64,000 nt of DNA from Arctopsyche grandis (lineage: Eukaryota; Arthropoda; Insecta; Trichoptera; Hydropsychidae), in assembly GCF_051622035.1 (NCBI RefSeq), contig NC_135360.1:13816001-13880000 (forward strand). The letters are read 5' to 3'. Positions 49,880 to 60,590 of the stretch are shown in pieces; position 1 is the stretch's first letter, and every line of letters starts with the position of its first letter. Under the pieces are notes generated by a model. That model saw only the letters and a program-made list of their open reading frames with translations, had not been told where the DNA came from and searched no databases. A program made the translations under genes and the position numbers.

Positions 49880-50941
49880 CTCGGAATGAGACTAGAAGTC
49901 TTCGTCTTGCTCACATTTGGAGACGATCTGGCTACTTGACTCTGCAAATTTTTCTGTCCCTGCCATGCGTCATTGTTGTTGAGATTTTTGGTGCCTCTCA
50001 AATTGGGCACCGACTTGAACAAGATAGACCCCTGTGGCGTTTCTTTCTTACCAATTTTAGGCACCGTGCTCCGAGGTTTCGGCAATGCCGAACGCTTATC
50101 ATCCAGCGGAATTTTGTTTGCCTTCGCCGAAGATCCCTTGCTTGACGGGAAGATGGGTTCAGATGTTTTAGGGCTCGAGTTGGATGACTTCGGGGAAGGA
50201 ATCCCACTCTTTCGTTGACTCTGAAAGAATTGTATGATGCTTTTCCTTTGAGGCTTCGCTAATTCTGTAGAAGTTAGCGTGTCTTCCGGAGACGGCGTCA
50301 GGGAATTTTTATCTATATCTGGAGATCTTTTAACTCTCGGTCTGCTGGAGATGGTCGCTATTTTCGATTTTGAGCTGATTGTTGGACTGTACACACTCGA
50401 TTGCCTTGAGAGATTTGCGAGTCGATTGTTTTCTTGTATTGAAATTGGTCCAGATATTTGAGGATTGCTATGGGCGCTGGGAAATAATAAAAAAATATAC
50501 TATAGACATCTATCGATAACTACCAAAAGCTATAATTTATTATAGACATCTATTACTAAGGAGTCTCTAAAAAGAAACGCAAGATAAATTATTTAGATTT
50601 TAATTTTGAACTACAGATGTCCCTAGCTAGATACCACATATTTCAATATGCAGATAAAAAATTCAATAAATTAAACAAATGATATAAATTTTAGAAAAAC
50701 ATTTTTTTTTTATATTCAATTTTTACTTTTTTTATACCTTGCTAGCCTGGATTTAGCTGGATTTTGGTTTTTCCCATTTTGCATGTCGTTCTTGGACTGC
50801 AACAATAAAAACAGAAAAAATAGTTATAGAACAGATAATATATGTATTTCACATGAAAATTTTCTTAAAAAAAAAACTTACCGTGTACTCAACAGAATTA
50901 CTCTTTTGAAAGTTGAAAAAAGAAAAAAATGATTTTTTCAT
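49880..50941 (-). CDS. 5' end of a serine-rich disordered protein gene (partial; possible long-isoform N-terminus of SPECC1L)
   Basis: Three exons join in one frame: 50941-50882 (starts MKKSFFSFFNFQ, donor GTAAGT), 50796-50738 (donor GTATAA) and 50476-49880 (acceptor TTTCCCAG, donor GTAAGA, phase 2). They give 238 codons rich in Ser, Pro, Lys and Asn, with SQRKSGIPSPKSSNSSPK and KSVPNLRGTKN. No folded domain is visible. The next exon was not found. The style resembles the disordered N-termini of vertebrate SPECC1/SPECC1L, and the SPECC1L body lies 17 kb downstream on the same strand. The phase-2 donor cannot join the phase-0 SPECC1L exon 2 directly, so a connecting exon would be needed. It may equally be a separate gene. 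Confidence 0.55.
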
Positions 50942-52108
50942 TTCAAAATAACTTTTTATAACACTGATTTAAATAATATAAATGTAAATGTTCAATTTAT
51001 ACATGTACAAAACTAGCACGCATTACGTTGCTGAATTTAAATAAAATATTATGATTACAATGTCCACTTATTATAAATATGAAACATTTGTTATTATAAA
51101 AATAATGAGATTTTAGTGACATAAAAAAATGCGAATGATCGACCCCCCCCATTCATCCTCCCACCCTTTAATTTGGACATGCTTTATCTATTATGCATTA
51201 AATTTGGACACGTTAATGTGCTTGATCAAATATTGAAAGTGCTTTTAATCAATATTCACAATGTGTTATAATGGATAGTGTACATCGTATGGGCGTGTTC
51301 ATTTGAATACAGTTTATATGTATGTATATTACAAAATCTAAGCATATTTCCGTAATGTTATTATTAAGGTTCCGATTTTTTGGAAAATACATCAACGACA
51401 TGACGATTAATAATTTTCACAAAATTAAAGGAAAACATCAAGTATGATAAACGGGTAGGCGTCAATAGCTCTACCGAGTAACTATCAAGCGTTTACGTAA
51501 ATATAATTTATTTACCTTTGAGTGTGAGATACTCTTGAAATATCGCAAGTACATAAGAGTGGATTCGATCGTTGCGAAAATTCTAATTGGTTGCAATAAA
51601 ACGAATACTTTTAGGTTGTTGTAGTGCAATTTAGACGCGATGAAAGCCCACAAGTGGTATCCAGCATTCGCTGAATGTAATAGATTGAATGGTGTATAAT
51701 TTTAGTACCGGAAATGCACGTGTCGATCGATTCGTCTGCCTTCGATGCAACTCTTGATTCGTATGCAACTCTTGCTCTAGCATTTTTTATTTCGAAACAT
51801 CCTGCATACAAGCGGGTGAATGTTTTATCGGCAGATCAATTAGCCGATCAGAATATACTACATACAACGAGCAAAATTAATGTTTTTTACGATTTAATCA
51901 AGATTAATATTAACACATCTACAAAGCATATTAAGATTACTTCTTACTATTAATTGATGCATGTAATTTTTTAATCAATTAGACGGATTTATTTGATTTC
52001 GAATATTATTCATTGGATCCGATCTATTCTATAGAAACTTCAAAAATCTTTACAAAATAATAGTAAAATTATAGAATTTTGTAACAATCGGTAGCATTAG
52101 GAATTATA
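50942..52108. other. 5' flank of the serine-rich gene and spacer
   Basis: AT-rich with a poly-C run at 51,145-51,152. No upstream exon recognised. The promoter of the minus-strand gene could lie here. Confidence 0.35.
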
Positions 52109-52405
52109 GCAACATAGCTCAGTGGTTAGCGTTTAATGCTAACAACTGAGGGGTCACGGGTTCGAGCCCTGATCCAGTGTTGCAGGTCAGACCTTGGATA
52201 TATGTGACTTCAGGTCGATCGTTTCCTGTCAGAGTTTGCCAATTTACCTGAATTCATTGTTGAAGCTGTTCCTACCAAATTGGCCACCCGACCTCATTTT
52301 TCACCATTAGGTATTTATATTAAGCGTGCATATGTACAAAATTGGCCAAAGGTGTTGCATTGGGATAATCTCGTAATGACACATTAATAAAAAATAAAAT
52401 AAAAT
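52109..52405 (+). mobile_element. tRNA-derived SINE, best copy
   Basis: The head GCAACATAGCTCAGTGGTTA carries an A box (TAGCTCAGTGG) and GGTTCGAGCCC a B box, and the 5' and 3' seven bases pair like an acceptor stem. A body shared with two other copies follows, then an A/T-rich tail (AATAAAAAATAAAATAAAAT). It would be transcribed by Pol III if intact. Confidence 0.88.
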
Positions 52406-54282
52406 ATTCTCTTTACCCTAGCTTGTAAATCCACTTATGATCAAGAACAATATTTCTAATCCACATTTTTATAAAACTTAAAAAAACCATAACTAAAACT
52501 AATCGCGTTAACATTGGTGTAATATATAGGCCGATAAAATAGTTATATTGCGCAAAGATTAGTGAAGTTTCTTTATATGATGTTATTTTTTGTAAAACTA
52601 CAAATCAATTATAGTACAATAATATAATGGTATAAATTGATTCAATTGTAGATAGGCAATTTAATTTCTGCATTATAATTAAGTATCTATCAAATTATCT
52701 CGCAATATGATTCATACTTATTATCACTCGTTATCAAATCGATTAAATTTTATTTGTCTTTTGACAAATAAAATCTCAAATATGTATTGTGTAACAGTAC
52801 ATATGTATGTGTATTATATGTAAATGTATGTATGTACCCAGTAAATAGGAATAGCTATTATATATCATATTTAACCACAAACCGAGCTACATTTGATGTG
52901 GTGTGTTTGAGTATAAATTTGCATGAAAAAGATGAAAAAAAATCGTTAGTTGTATTTTGTAGCAAAATAATTAGATCAATTCCCACACATAAATTCTTTC
53001 GTATGCAATTTTAGTGAAAATTACACGCTATAGCACAGATTCGCATACACGTTTCCACCGCGAGATACATATATATGAATGTATGCAGGTTTGTATGCAT
53101 GTATTGTATATACATATGTACACTTTCGCTTTTCTAGATCACTTGCTTGCACTTAGATGCTTAGATCCCAACACAACATCCATTAATCACGCGTTATATA
53201 CCAATAGGTATGCACAGATTTAGTTTTAGCAACATCAATAACAAGAACAGGTACGTTGAACGCGACAAGCCAGACGATACTAATGCCGGTTATCAGTTTT
53301 GAGCCCAACATGTACATAGGTTTACCTATGTGTATACGTTTTTGTGAATGTATGAGTACAATATGATGAGATATAGAAGTTTTAAAATCTTAAAAATGGT
53401 ACTCAATAAAATAAAAGGCGATTTTTAATAAATGGATAAATGAATGAGTAAAATTTTTTGATGATTTTTATATTAAAATTGATTTTAGATAAGAGCAAAG
53501 TGTACAGTGTATGTGTATAGATGTAAAGATAAATGTGTAAAAATGGAAAAATCAATGTGTTAATGGGTAATACAGAATTTTTTTTTAGTTACCGGAACTT
53601 TATTCATCTCAAAGTTGCCACGAGCGTTGAAATTTCACAATGCTTTCTCTAACGTGAGTAATATTACTCTTTTCATTTTGTATATGGTAGCAATTAGTTT
53701 AGCATCCGATAAACACATTGAAAAATCCGAGGCGCTATCAAAAAATTGTCTATAGATAAGATGAGCCAGAGATAAGCTTAATCTGTGACTATTGCGATTT
53801 CGCATTTTTTTCAATCTGCGAAATTCTCTTCGATAGTGTCCAGCTTAGATCGCGTGGGTGTGTGGGTATGTATGTACGCTATAAATAAATAATAATTACG
53901 AATGTGTAAGCGTGGGCGATTGTAATAATTGATCGCTAATCAAACACCCATATGTTACGAATATTATTCGTACGCGGGCGTCGAAAATGCGCCCGGGGCG
54001 AGCGATCCTTTGAATTGTTCTGGTTGCACGACACCTGTGGTAAATTGGTTCGAGCCGTACAAATAAGCAATGAATGTGAAAGAAAATGATGAAATAATAA
54101 AGAAAAAAAACTAAAAGCAAACAAGTAGAAATTAGGAAGACAGTTTGGACTTAGGGCACAGACTGGCTAAGATTGACGCGTCGAGGAATCACGCTGTAAA
54201 ATGGTCGTAGGGGTTCGACAAGGTCAAGTCGGTCAGATTTTACGTGTACATGCAAACCAACGATCTTATCAGTACAGATCGG
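52406..54282. other. Intergenic DNA
   Basis: No supported gene. A small GC-richer patch at 53,965-54,050 is not open. Confidence 0.35.
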
Positions 54283-54410
54283 CGCCAGCGTGCAAAAATG
54301 GGCTCACCTTTGTCAATTTCTATGGTCAACCTTTTTTTTTGCTCTATAGCTTTGTAGTTTGCCCACTTTCCTGGAAAATAGCACCGTCGCGCCTATCCTT
54401 ACTCATCAGG
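54283..54410. mobile_element. MITE family C relative
   Basis: Contains TTGTCAATTTCTATGGTCAA, TTTTTTTTTGCTCTATAGC and CCACTTTCCTGGAAAATAGC, all shared with family C scraps at 35,150-35,260. Confidence 0.55.
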
Positions 54411-54533
54411 GTCTTAAAATATCATGAAAAGCCATTTAACATCGATGATCGATCACTTGTAGCAACCGAAAATTTCAGAAGGTATAATAAATTAATAAGT
54501 AGAGTACGGACCCAAAGTGTGCCGCTCATTGTT

Positions 54534-54612
54534 CAATTTTTGTAAATGCTTTGTAAAAAAGGTTCGACAAACCTTTAACAATGCATTTACAACATTTGAA
54601 CAATGAACGGCA
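54534..54612. repeat. Imperfect palindrome, family F
   Basis: TTGTTCAATTTTTGTAAATG on one side and CATTTACAACATTTGAACAA on the other; related to the long palindrome at 58.14-58.38 kb. Confidence 0.7.
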
Positions 54613-54652
54613 CGCTGGTTATTAATAAGCTCGGAGACATTGTTAGTACGCA

Positions 54653-54768
54653 CAGATCGGCGGACAAGGTTCTTTTGCCCACAAAAAACCTTTTTTTTTT
54701 GCTTTGTAGAAAGATAGTAATTGACAATAGTGAACTTTTTTTGTGGGCAAAAGAAACTAGTGCGCCGA
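54653..54768. mobile_element. MITE family C copy
   Basis: Inverted termini GATCGGCGGACAAGGTTCTT and its complement; internal TTGACAATAGTGAAC. Flanking TGTTAGTACGC occurs on both sides (54,640-54,650 and 54,773-54,783), a possible 11-bp duplication or an outer repeat. Confidence 0.75.
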
Positions 54769-54783
54769 TCTCTGTTAGTACGC

Positions 54784-56542
54784 CATACCAAAATCTTACG
54801 GCGCAAACGGTTCGGTGATTACATCCCAAATGTGAATCGCTACCAGGATAACCGCCGCTACGAAAATCGCTCGCGCGGATCTTCTGTCGCACGAAAATTC
54901 ATCGCACAGGAAAATTGCCGTACAGAAAACTGCCCAAATATTGCTCAAAACTGCCAAAATCTCATATAAAAAAGCATGTGTTTTGAATCGTACGCCATGC
55001 ATGCGCTCGTAGTTTCCAGCTGGGAAGGGCGTTTTTTCAGGTCACTGTTAATTTAAGTTTCTCCTATATTTCTTCAAATATGGGAATCACTGTTATTTAT
55101 TTATTTTACAGTTAAGCTACAGTGACATTACAGATATACATGAAAAAACAATTAAAAAATACAAAAATAAAAATTAATAAAAATAAAGCGTGAAAATAAT
55201 GTAGAGTAAAGAAAAAAAATAATAGAAAAAATAAAATGAAGTATGAACAATTAAATGTGAGAAAACATATATGCAGTTGCCGGTACGTGCTGTGCTAGTA
55301 CGAATAGACCATAAATCGACTGTTCCAAATATGTACATCGTTCACAGATCATTAAAATGGATGGATTTTAAGATTCAATGGCCCTGTCTGTAAATAGAAC
55401 AACTATCCCGGAACGTTTGCTTTAGAAATTTTATTTGTAAAATATTTTAGAACAGCTTTCTTTATAATTACCTGAAGAATTTTTGTTGAAATTTTTTCAC
55501 TCACACATTATCAAGGATGAGAACCCACAATAATATTATGTTTTTATAAAAGGAAAATTTCAAGGTTTTATTGTTCGCCTGTAGATGTCATTGTCAAATG
55601 TAAATACTGAACAATTTCACTACGCATAATAAGCATGTTCTGTTGAGCTTATTAAAAATGGAAGAAATATAATAGAAAGAAAAAATCCGCAAACAATGGA
55701 AGCACCCACTGTGTTACAAAGCGTATTCATTACCACGTGGGATTGATATCTAAAATCGATCGAAACGTCTCGCCAGAGCTTTTCAACTGAAACTTTTACG
55801 ACACCGAACGAACAGGCGTACACGTGCCAAATTACTTGCAATAATTTCGAATGCAAATTTGACACACACACACACTCACACTATTCTAGTAATTCACAGT
55901 CGCTGGTTAAATACGTGTGGAAATCGTGATTTCGCACAGGTGAGCGTGGGAGGTCGGGTAAGTATGCACTGGTTCGAATAAATCCTGTTCTGTCGTCAAT
56001 TGCCCGAGATTGCAGCGTGAGAAAGGATCTAAAATCTTAAAATGTATTTCACAATAAAGGGTACGTCCATAGTCGAATTCGATCCATATTTGGACTCTGA
56101 CCGACCTTCACCTGCCTGTGCTTTACAATAGAAGATCATGTTCAACGCTGTCAAATAAATCATTACTTGCCTAGTTGTTCTCCACAAGGAAAAAAATGCA
56201 CAGTTTCGATAGGATTGTTTTTTATTCTTTTTTTTTTGTAAAATATCATTACTGTTTGAGCGAATATAGCTTTGTTTTTTTGAAATAGACACGATCGAAA
56301 GTTGGGTGTTGGCCAGTGTAGAATCTTATGACCCTCGTGTCATAACGCGACCCAAGATAATTGTTCTTGGGAAATCAACTGTCAGTGTTTCACAAGAATA
56401 TGACTCATTCTATTGACTTTATTTAGGCATTAGATTTAGACTTGACTTAACATTACCGCCAAAAGAAAAGTTTAATATCTTGCAGCTTCATTAACTACCA
56501 ATTCCTCATCAGATTTTTCAATTTATTATTATAACGACTAAT
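54784..56542. other. Intergenic DNA
   Basis: No gene recognised. The A-rich tract at 55,085-55,260 after TTTATTTATTTTACAG looks like a retroelement tail. Confidence 0.35.
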
Positions 56543-56866
56543 AGGGCGAAAACACACTGAGTGGTATGGGACATCACGTGTCCTTGTCTTCCAGTGGGTG
56601 TTCCTCAAACCAAATTCGAGTGTACTTTCACGTGCAGAATGCATATGTTTGGGAGGTCGCACGTGTATGCATATCCGTATACAACCGACATTTCTTCAAA
56701 TATGGGATTCGCCTTTATCGATCACTGTCAAACAAGGATAAATACAAACATAAAATATTACCAAAAATACTCCAGGGGGTGATTTTTGGGACTGTGTACC
56801 ATGTATGTGGGCTAGGGATGCTGTATTAACACGTACCACGTACCACTCAGTGTGTTTTCACGAAAG
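56543..56866. mobile_element. Non-autonomous DNA transposon family D, copy 1
   Basis: Termini AGGGCGAAAACACACTGAGT and the complement ACTCAGTGTGTTTTCACGAAA, 324 bp, with internal GGGAGGTCGCACGTGTATGC shared with copy 2. No complete protein. Confidence 0.8.
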
Positions 56867-57864
56867 TCGTTGAAAGATTGATAGAATAACTTATCTGAAG
56901 CCATGTAGATGTCTACCGTTTGCCTCTTAAATTGAGAAACATTTTGGCAGGATACTCCTCTAGTAAGTGTCCCGCTTTTATTTGAGTCGATAATAAATCA
57001 TCCAGTAATTTGTTTGCGAAGAGACTATTACCTAAATTGTAGCAAATAGCCCCACCAATTTTATCGAATGCTCAGAAATAGGTACATTATTGTTTGCTAT
57101 ACATATCTTTGGCCACTATCAACAATACAACGTGTTGCGACATTGCGAACAACTTGCGTATCATTGCGTATGTGTTATAGTTATTTATTTTTTTACAACT
57201 AGATCTACCAAGGTATACCTCTACTTTCGCCACTTCGTCACGCAATAGGCAAGTCACGATGGATCAATTGCAGAAGGAAAAAGTAGACAAACACCCAGTC
57301 ACCCATTGGAGTATATATAATATGCAGGTTTACAAGATTCGAAGGTGTAAAGCCGTTTGACGGACAGGTAAATTTATACGTCAGTCTAAATGCCAGTGTC
57401 ACGGCTGAGCCCAAATTGGCAGACAATGCTCTCGACGATTACGTACACATCGATGATTGATCATTTGTGTATAACTGGCGATCGGTATATGCTCGTTAGA
57501 GTAATCACTGTTTGAGAACCACCCACTGTATAGTTCTAGGTTAGGTGCTATCTAATGCTTTATGGACAGTCTTGAATTAAATATTATATTTCAAAGTATT
57601 CAATGTTGTTCGGCTGTTTGATACTTCAGCAAAATAGGATTGCGAGTGTATAGTCGTTTTTCAATTTGCAAGAATTGGTACCCAATTTGGCGATTTCTAA
57701 ATGTCGTAGCATTTTTAATGTATGATAAGTTTTGGAAAAATTTCATTCTAATCATATTGCTGTCGAATTCAACTGATATGATGAACGTTAAAGCTGTTAA
57801 AAGTGTTAATAACGACTGAACTTATTTAAATTTACGTATTCTCCAGCGTCTTTTAAAATTTTGG
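56867..57864. other. Intergenic DNA
   Basis: No supported gene or clear element was seen by reading. Confidence 0.35.
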
Positions 57865-57945
57865 AGCCAAATATGATGCTTTTACCCACAAAAATTGACA
57901 TTTTCCTATAAAGCAAGAGAGCAAAAAAAAGGTTGGTTGAAAGTG
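57865..57945. mobile_element. MITE family C fragment
   Basis: GATGCTTTTACCCACAAAAA and AAGCAAGAGAGCAAAAAAAAGG match family C; the other end is missing, cut by the family B copy that follows. Confidence 0.6.
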
Positions 57946-57949
57946 GCGA

Positions 57950-58118
57950 TCTTTGGAAATCACTCTGTTTTGGTCGCACAGCTTCACTTAAGTGTGCGCG
58001 AGCAGGACACAAGGGGAATTGGTATGACTTGATCACCTAGTCCCCAGGTATCCTGCTCTCGCACACGTAAGTAAGGCTGTGCGATAATAATAAGGAGATT
58101 TCCACGGCACGCAGCTGA
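57950..58118. mobile_element. Palindromic MITE family B, copy 3
   Basis: CGCACAGC...GTGTGCGCGAGCAGGACAC, complementary arm and tail AAGGAGATTTCCACGGCACGC as in the 48.8-kb copies. Confidence 0.8.
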
Positions 58119-58138
58119 CTAATAAGTTATTATGACTA

Positions 58139-58379
58139 ATGGTTATTAGTAGAGGTAGGATAGTCACAGTGCTATCCATTGTTCGGCAAACCTTTAACAA
58201 TGCATTTACAACCTTTGAACAATACACGGCCCCCTCAGGCTCCGGTGACTAGTTATTAGTAGTCACCGGAGCCTGAGGGGGCTGTGTATTGTTCAAAGGT
58301 TGTAAATGCATTGTTAAAGGTTTGCCGAATAATGGATAGCACTGTGACTATCCTACCTCTAGTTATTAGTAATAACCAT
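58139..58379. repeat. Near-perfect 240-bp palindrome (family F fold-back)
   Basis: Arms of about 110 bp around the centre at 58,255 (loop TAGTTATTAGTA) are almost identical, for example CCCCCTCAGGCTCCGGTGAC and GTCACCGGAGCCTGAGGGGG. Non-coding. It can form a very stable hairpin. Confidence 0.95.
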
Positions 58380-59835
58380 ATTAATACACTTGTAAAGAAT
58401 CTCGATGATTATAACAAGATATCTACATATACCCTAGGGGTGTAAACACAGATAACCTAAACACTATTTGTTTTTGATCTTCGTCTTTAGTGTAAATAGT
58501 ATTATTATATAAGAATTGTAAATATGTATGTATGTAGGTTTTTGAGCTTTTTTCCTATTATGCGGTATAAACTAACATTGAGATAAGATAATATTATAAA
58601 CGCTTACAAGAAAAATAATGTGTAAAATAGATAATGGTCACTGGATCAGTAGCTATTGGAATATATGTCTTTTGAAGAAAATTTATGAACAATTCAATAG
58701 GAAAGCGACTAAGTTTCAAGCACCAAGCTACAGAGCGAATGATCAAATCTCCTGTCTGGTCACAGCTAAACTATTTGCATAATCGACAAGCGCATCGGTA
58801 TCTAGTATGTACATACATATGTATGTATGTATAGTGTCCAAAACCGTTACATTGAACCGTTCCACATAACGCTTCCTCGACTGCGTGCGTAAATTTCGAA
58901 ATGTGCACTTTCCTGTCGAAAAAAAACAACAAACCATAACATAAATTAATCGAAACAACGCCTCTAAATCGCATGTTGAAATTTCGCGATGGTTCTTCTT
59001 TATCATTCGCGAATAGCGTGTGTGGTTTGCCAACCTCGAACTTTCGCCTTTATCCATACCGCACCTAAATTTCTAGTTAATTCCAAAACAACAACATCGT
59101 TTTTCTTTAAATAATTTCGTTGGAAACGATAAAAGGGCTCGTTGACATTTAATGAGCGGCAGATGTTAACGTAGGGAATGATTAATCAACAGACACAATT
59201 TAACCGGTTAATTAAAACGCTCTGTGACATCATCCTGTGTACGCAATGTTAAACTTTAACATTGGAAATGTAAAGTAAAATAATAACTACACACGTACTT
59301 GCATATGTTGCCATCGACCTGGAAGAAATAATCTATGTACATATGTATGTAACTTTGAATTTTCCTCAATGTTTACATTCGTTGGTGCAAAATAGAAGAA
59401 GGTGATAAGGTAAGGAAAACAATATTATAATAGAATGTTATAATGGCAATGAATTAGTCGACTACTGGTAAATGACCACAATGCAAGCAAAATGGTGGTT
59501 TCGGCGTGGGTTTGACAATTAATTTCGATCATAAATTCGTGTCATCTGAATAGAGAGCGAGTGGACATGACGTTAATCCCATTTGAAATAATCCCGTTGT
59601 TAATTAATATTCAACATTAGTCGAGTCGATATGAGCTTAATAGATTTTCATTGTCATTGATTTTTTCGTGTATTGATTAATTTCTTTGATGAATAGTAAT
59701 TAACGTGCTGCCATATTTGGTCATGTAAAACGTCTCAAAGCAATTTGATTTATTTATATGCAGTTTGCTTACGGGAGCAATATTGGGAAATTCAAAGAAT
59801 GTATATTTCTGCTTCATTTATTACTAGACTCCTTC
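58380..59835. other. Intergenic DNA
   Basis: No supported gene. Part of 58,440-58,680 resembles 44,870-45,120 (TAACAAGATATCTAC, AACACTATTTG, TTGAGCTTTTTTCCTATTAT), so a longer repeat lies beside both MITEs. Confidence 0.45.
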
Positions 59836-60200
59836 GGGCGAAAACACACTGAATGGTATGGGACGTCGTGTATCCTTGGCAACCCGCTGTGCACGTGCAG
59901 AATGAATATGCTTGGGAGGTTGCACGTGTATGCATATCCATATGCAACCGACATATGGATATGCATAATGTCAAGCAAGGATACAATTTTACCAAAAATG
60001 GTCCAAAGGGTCGTTTTGGTATAGTTCACTGTCAAGTAAGGATAAATACTACCATCCAATTTCAACGACATAGGTCGAATATGATGTTTTGAAAGGACTA
60101 TCCCATGCACACGTCCCATGAACGCCACATTTTTTTCTATATGTTTAAAACTATCTAAAAAAAACCACGTCCCACATTCATCGCTGTCTGATTTCGCCCT
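59836..60200. mobile_element. Non-autonomous DNA transposon family D, copy 2
   Basis: Termini GGGCGAAAACACACTGAATG and the complementary end ATTTCGCCCTAATAGTCG; the interior shares GGGAGGTTGCACGTGTATGC with copy 1. About 365 bp, non-coding. Confidence 0.8.
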
Positions 60201-60449
60201 AATAGTCGTTTCGATTGGACATACATATGTATGTATGTACGTCACAGCTAAAACACATCCTACAAAACGTATATACGGATACAATAACAAAAGAAAAAAA
60301 CTTATATATACTATATATACTAATCGCTACTAATGCTTTCGCTTGGCAGAGAATTTACCGCCATCTATTGAAAATGTATTTAATTAATTTTTCTATCGGT
60401 GTTTTATATTGTTTATATGTAGTTTTTACATTTTTTTTCATATTAAATA

Positions 60450-60590
60450 TATTTAAAAGGTATTTGAAAAAAAATCGACCGCGTGGGGATCGAACACATG
60501 ACCGACGACACATTTCTTTTAATTTTTTTTTATTTAATAATTTAATATGCCAACACCCGTGCGAAGATATGTCATCGGGTACAACACTAG
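60450..60590 (+). mobile_element. Helitron-like 3' terminus
   Basis: Hairpin ACCCGTGCGAAG...CGGGT at 60,555-60,580 followed by ACAACACTAG at 60,581-60,590 and then T. A short GC hairpin just before CTAG is the classic Helitron end. The 5' boundary was not found. Confidence 0.5.

Noticed and set aside
52109-52185. Functional tRNA gene
   Set aside because: The A and B boxes and an acceptor-like stem are present, but the D and T stems pair poorly and the unit continues into a SINE body with two diverged copies elsewhere.
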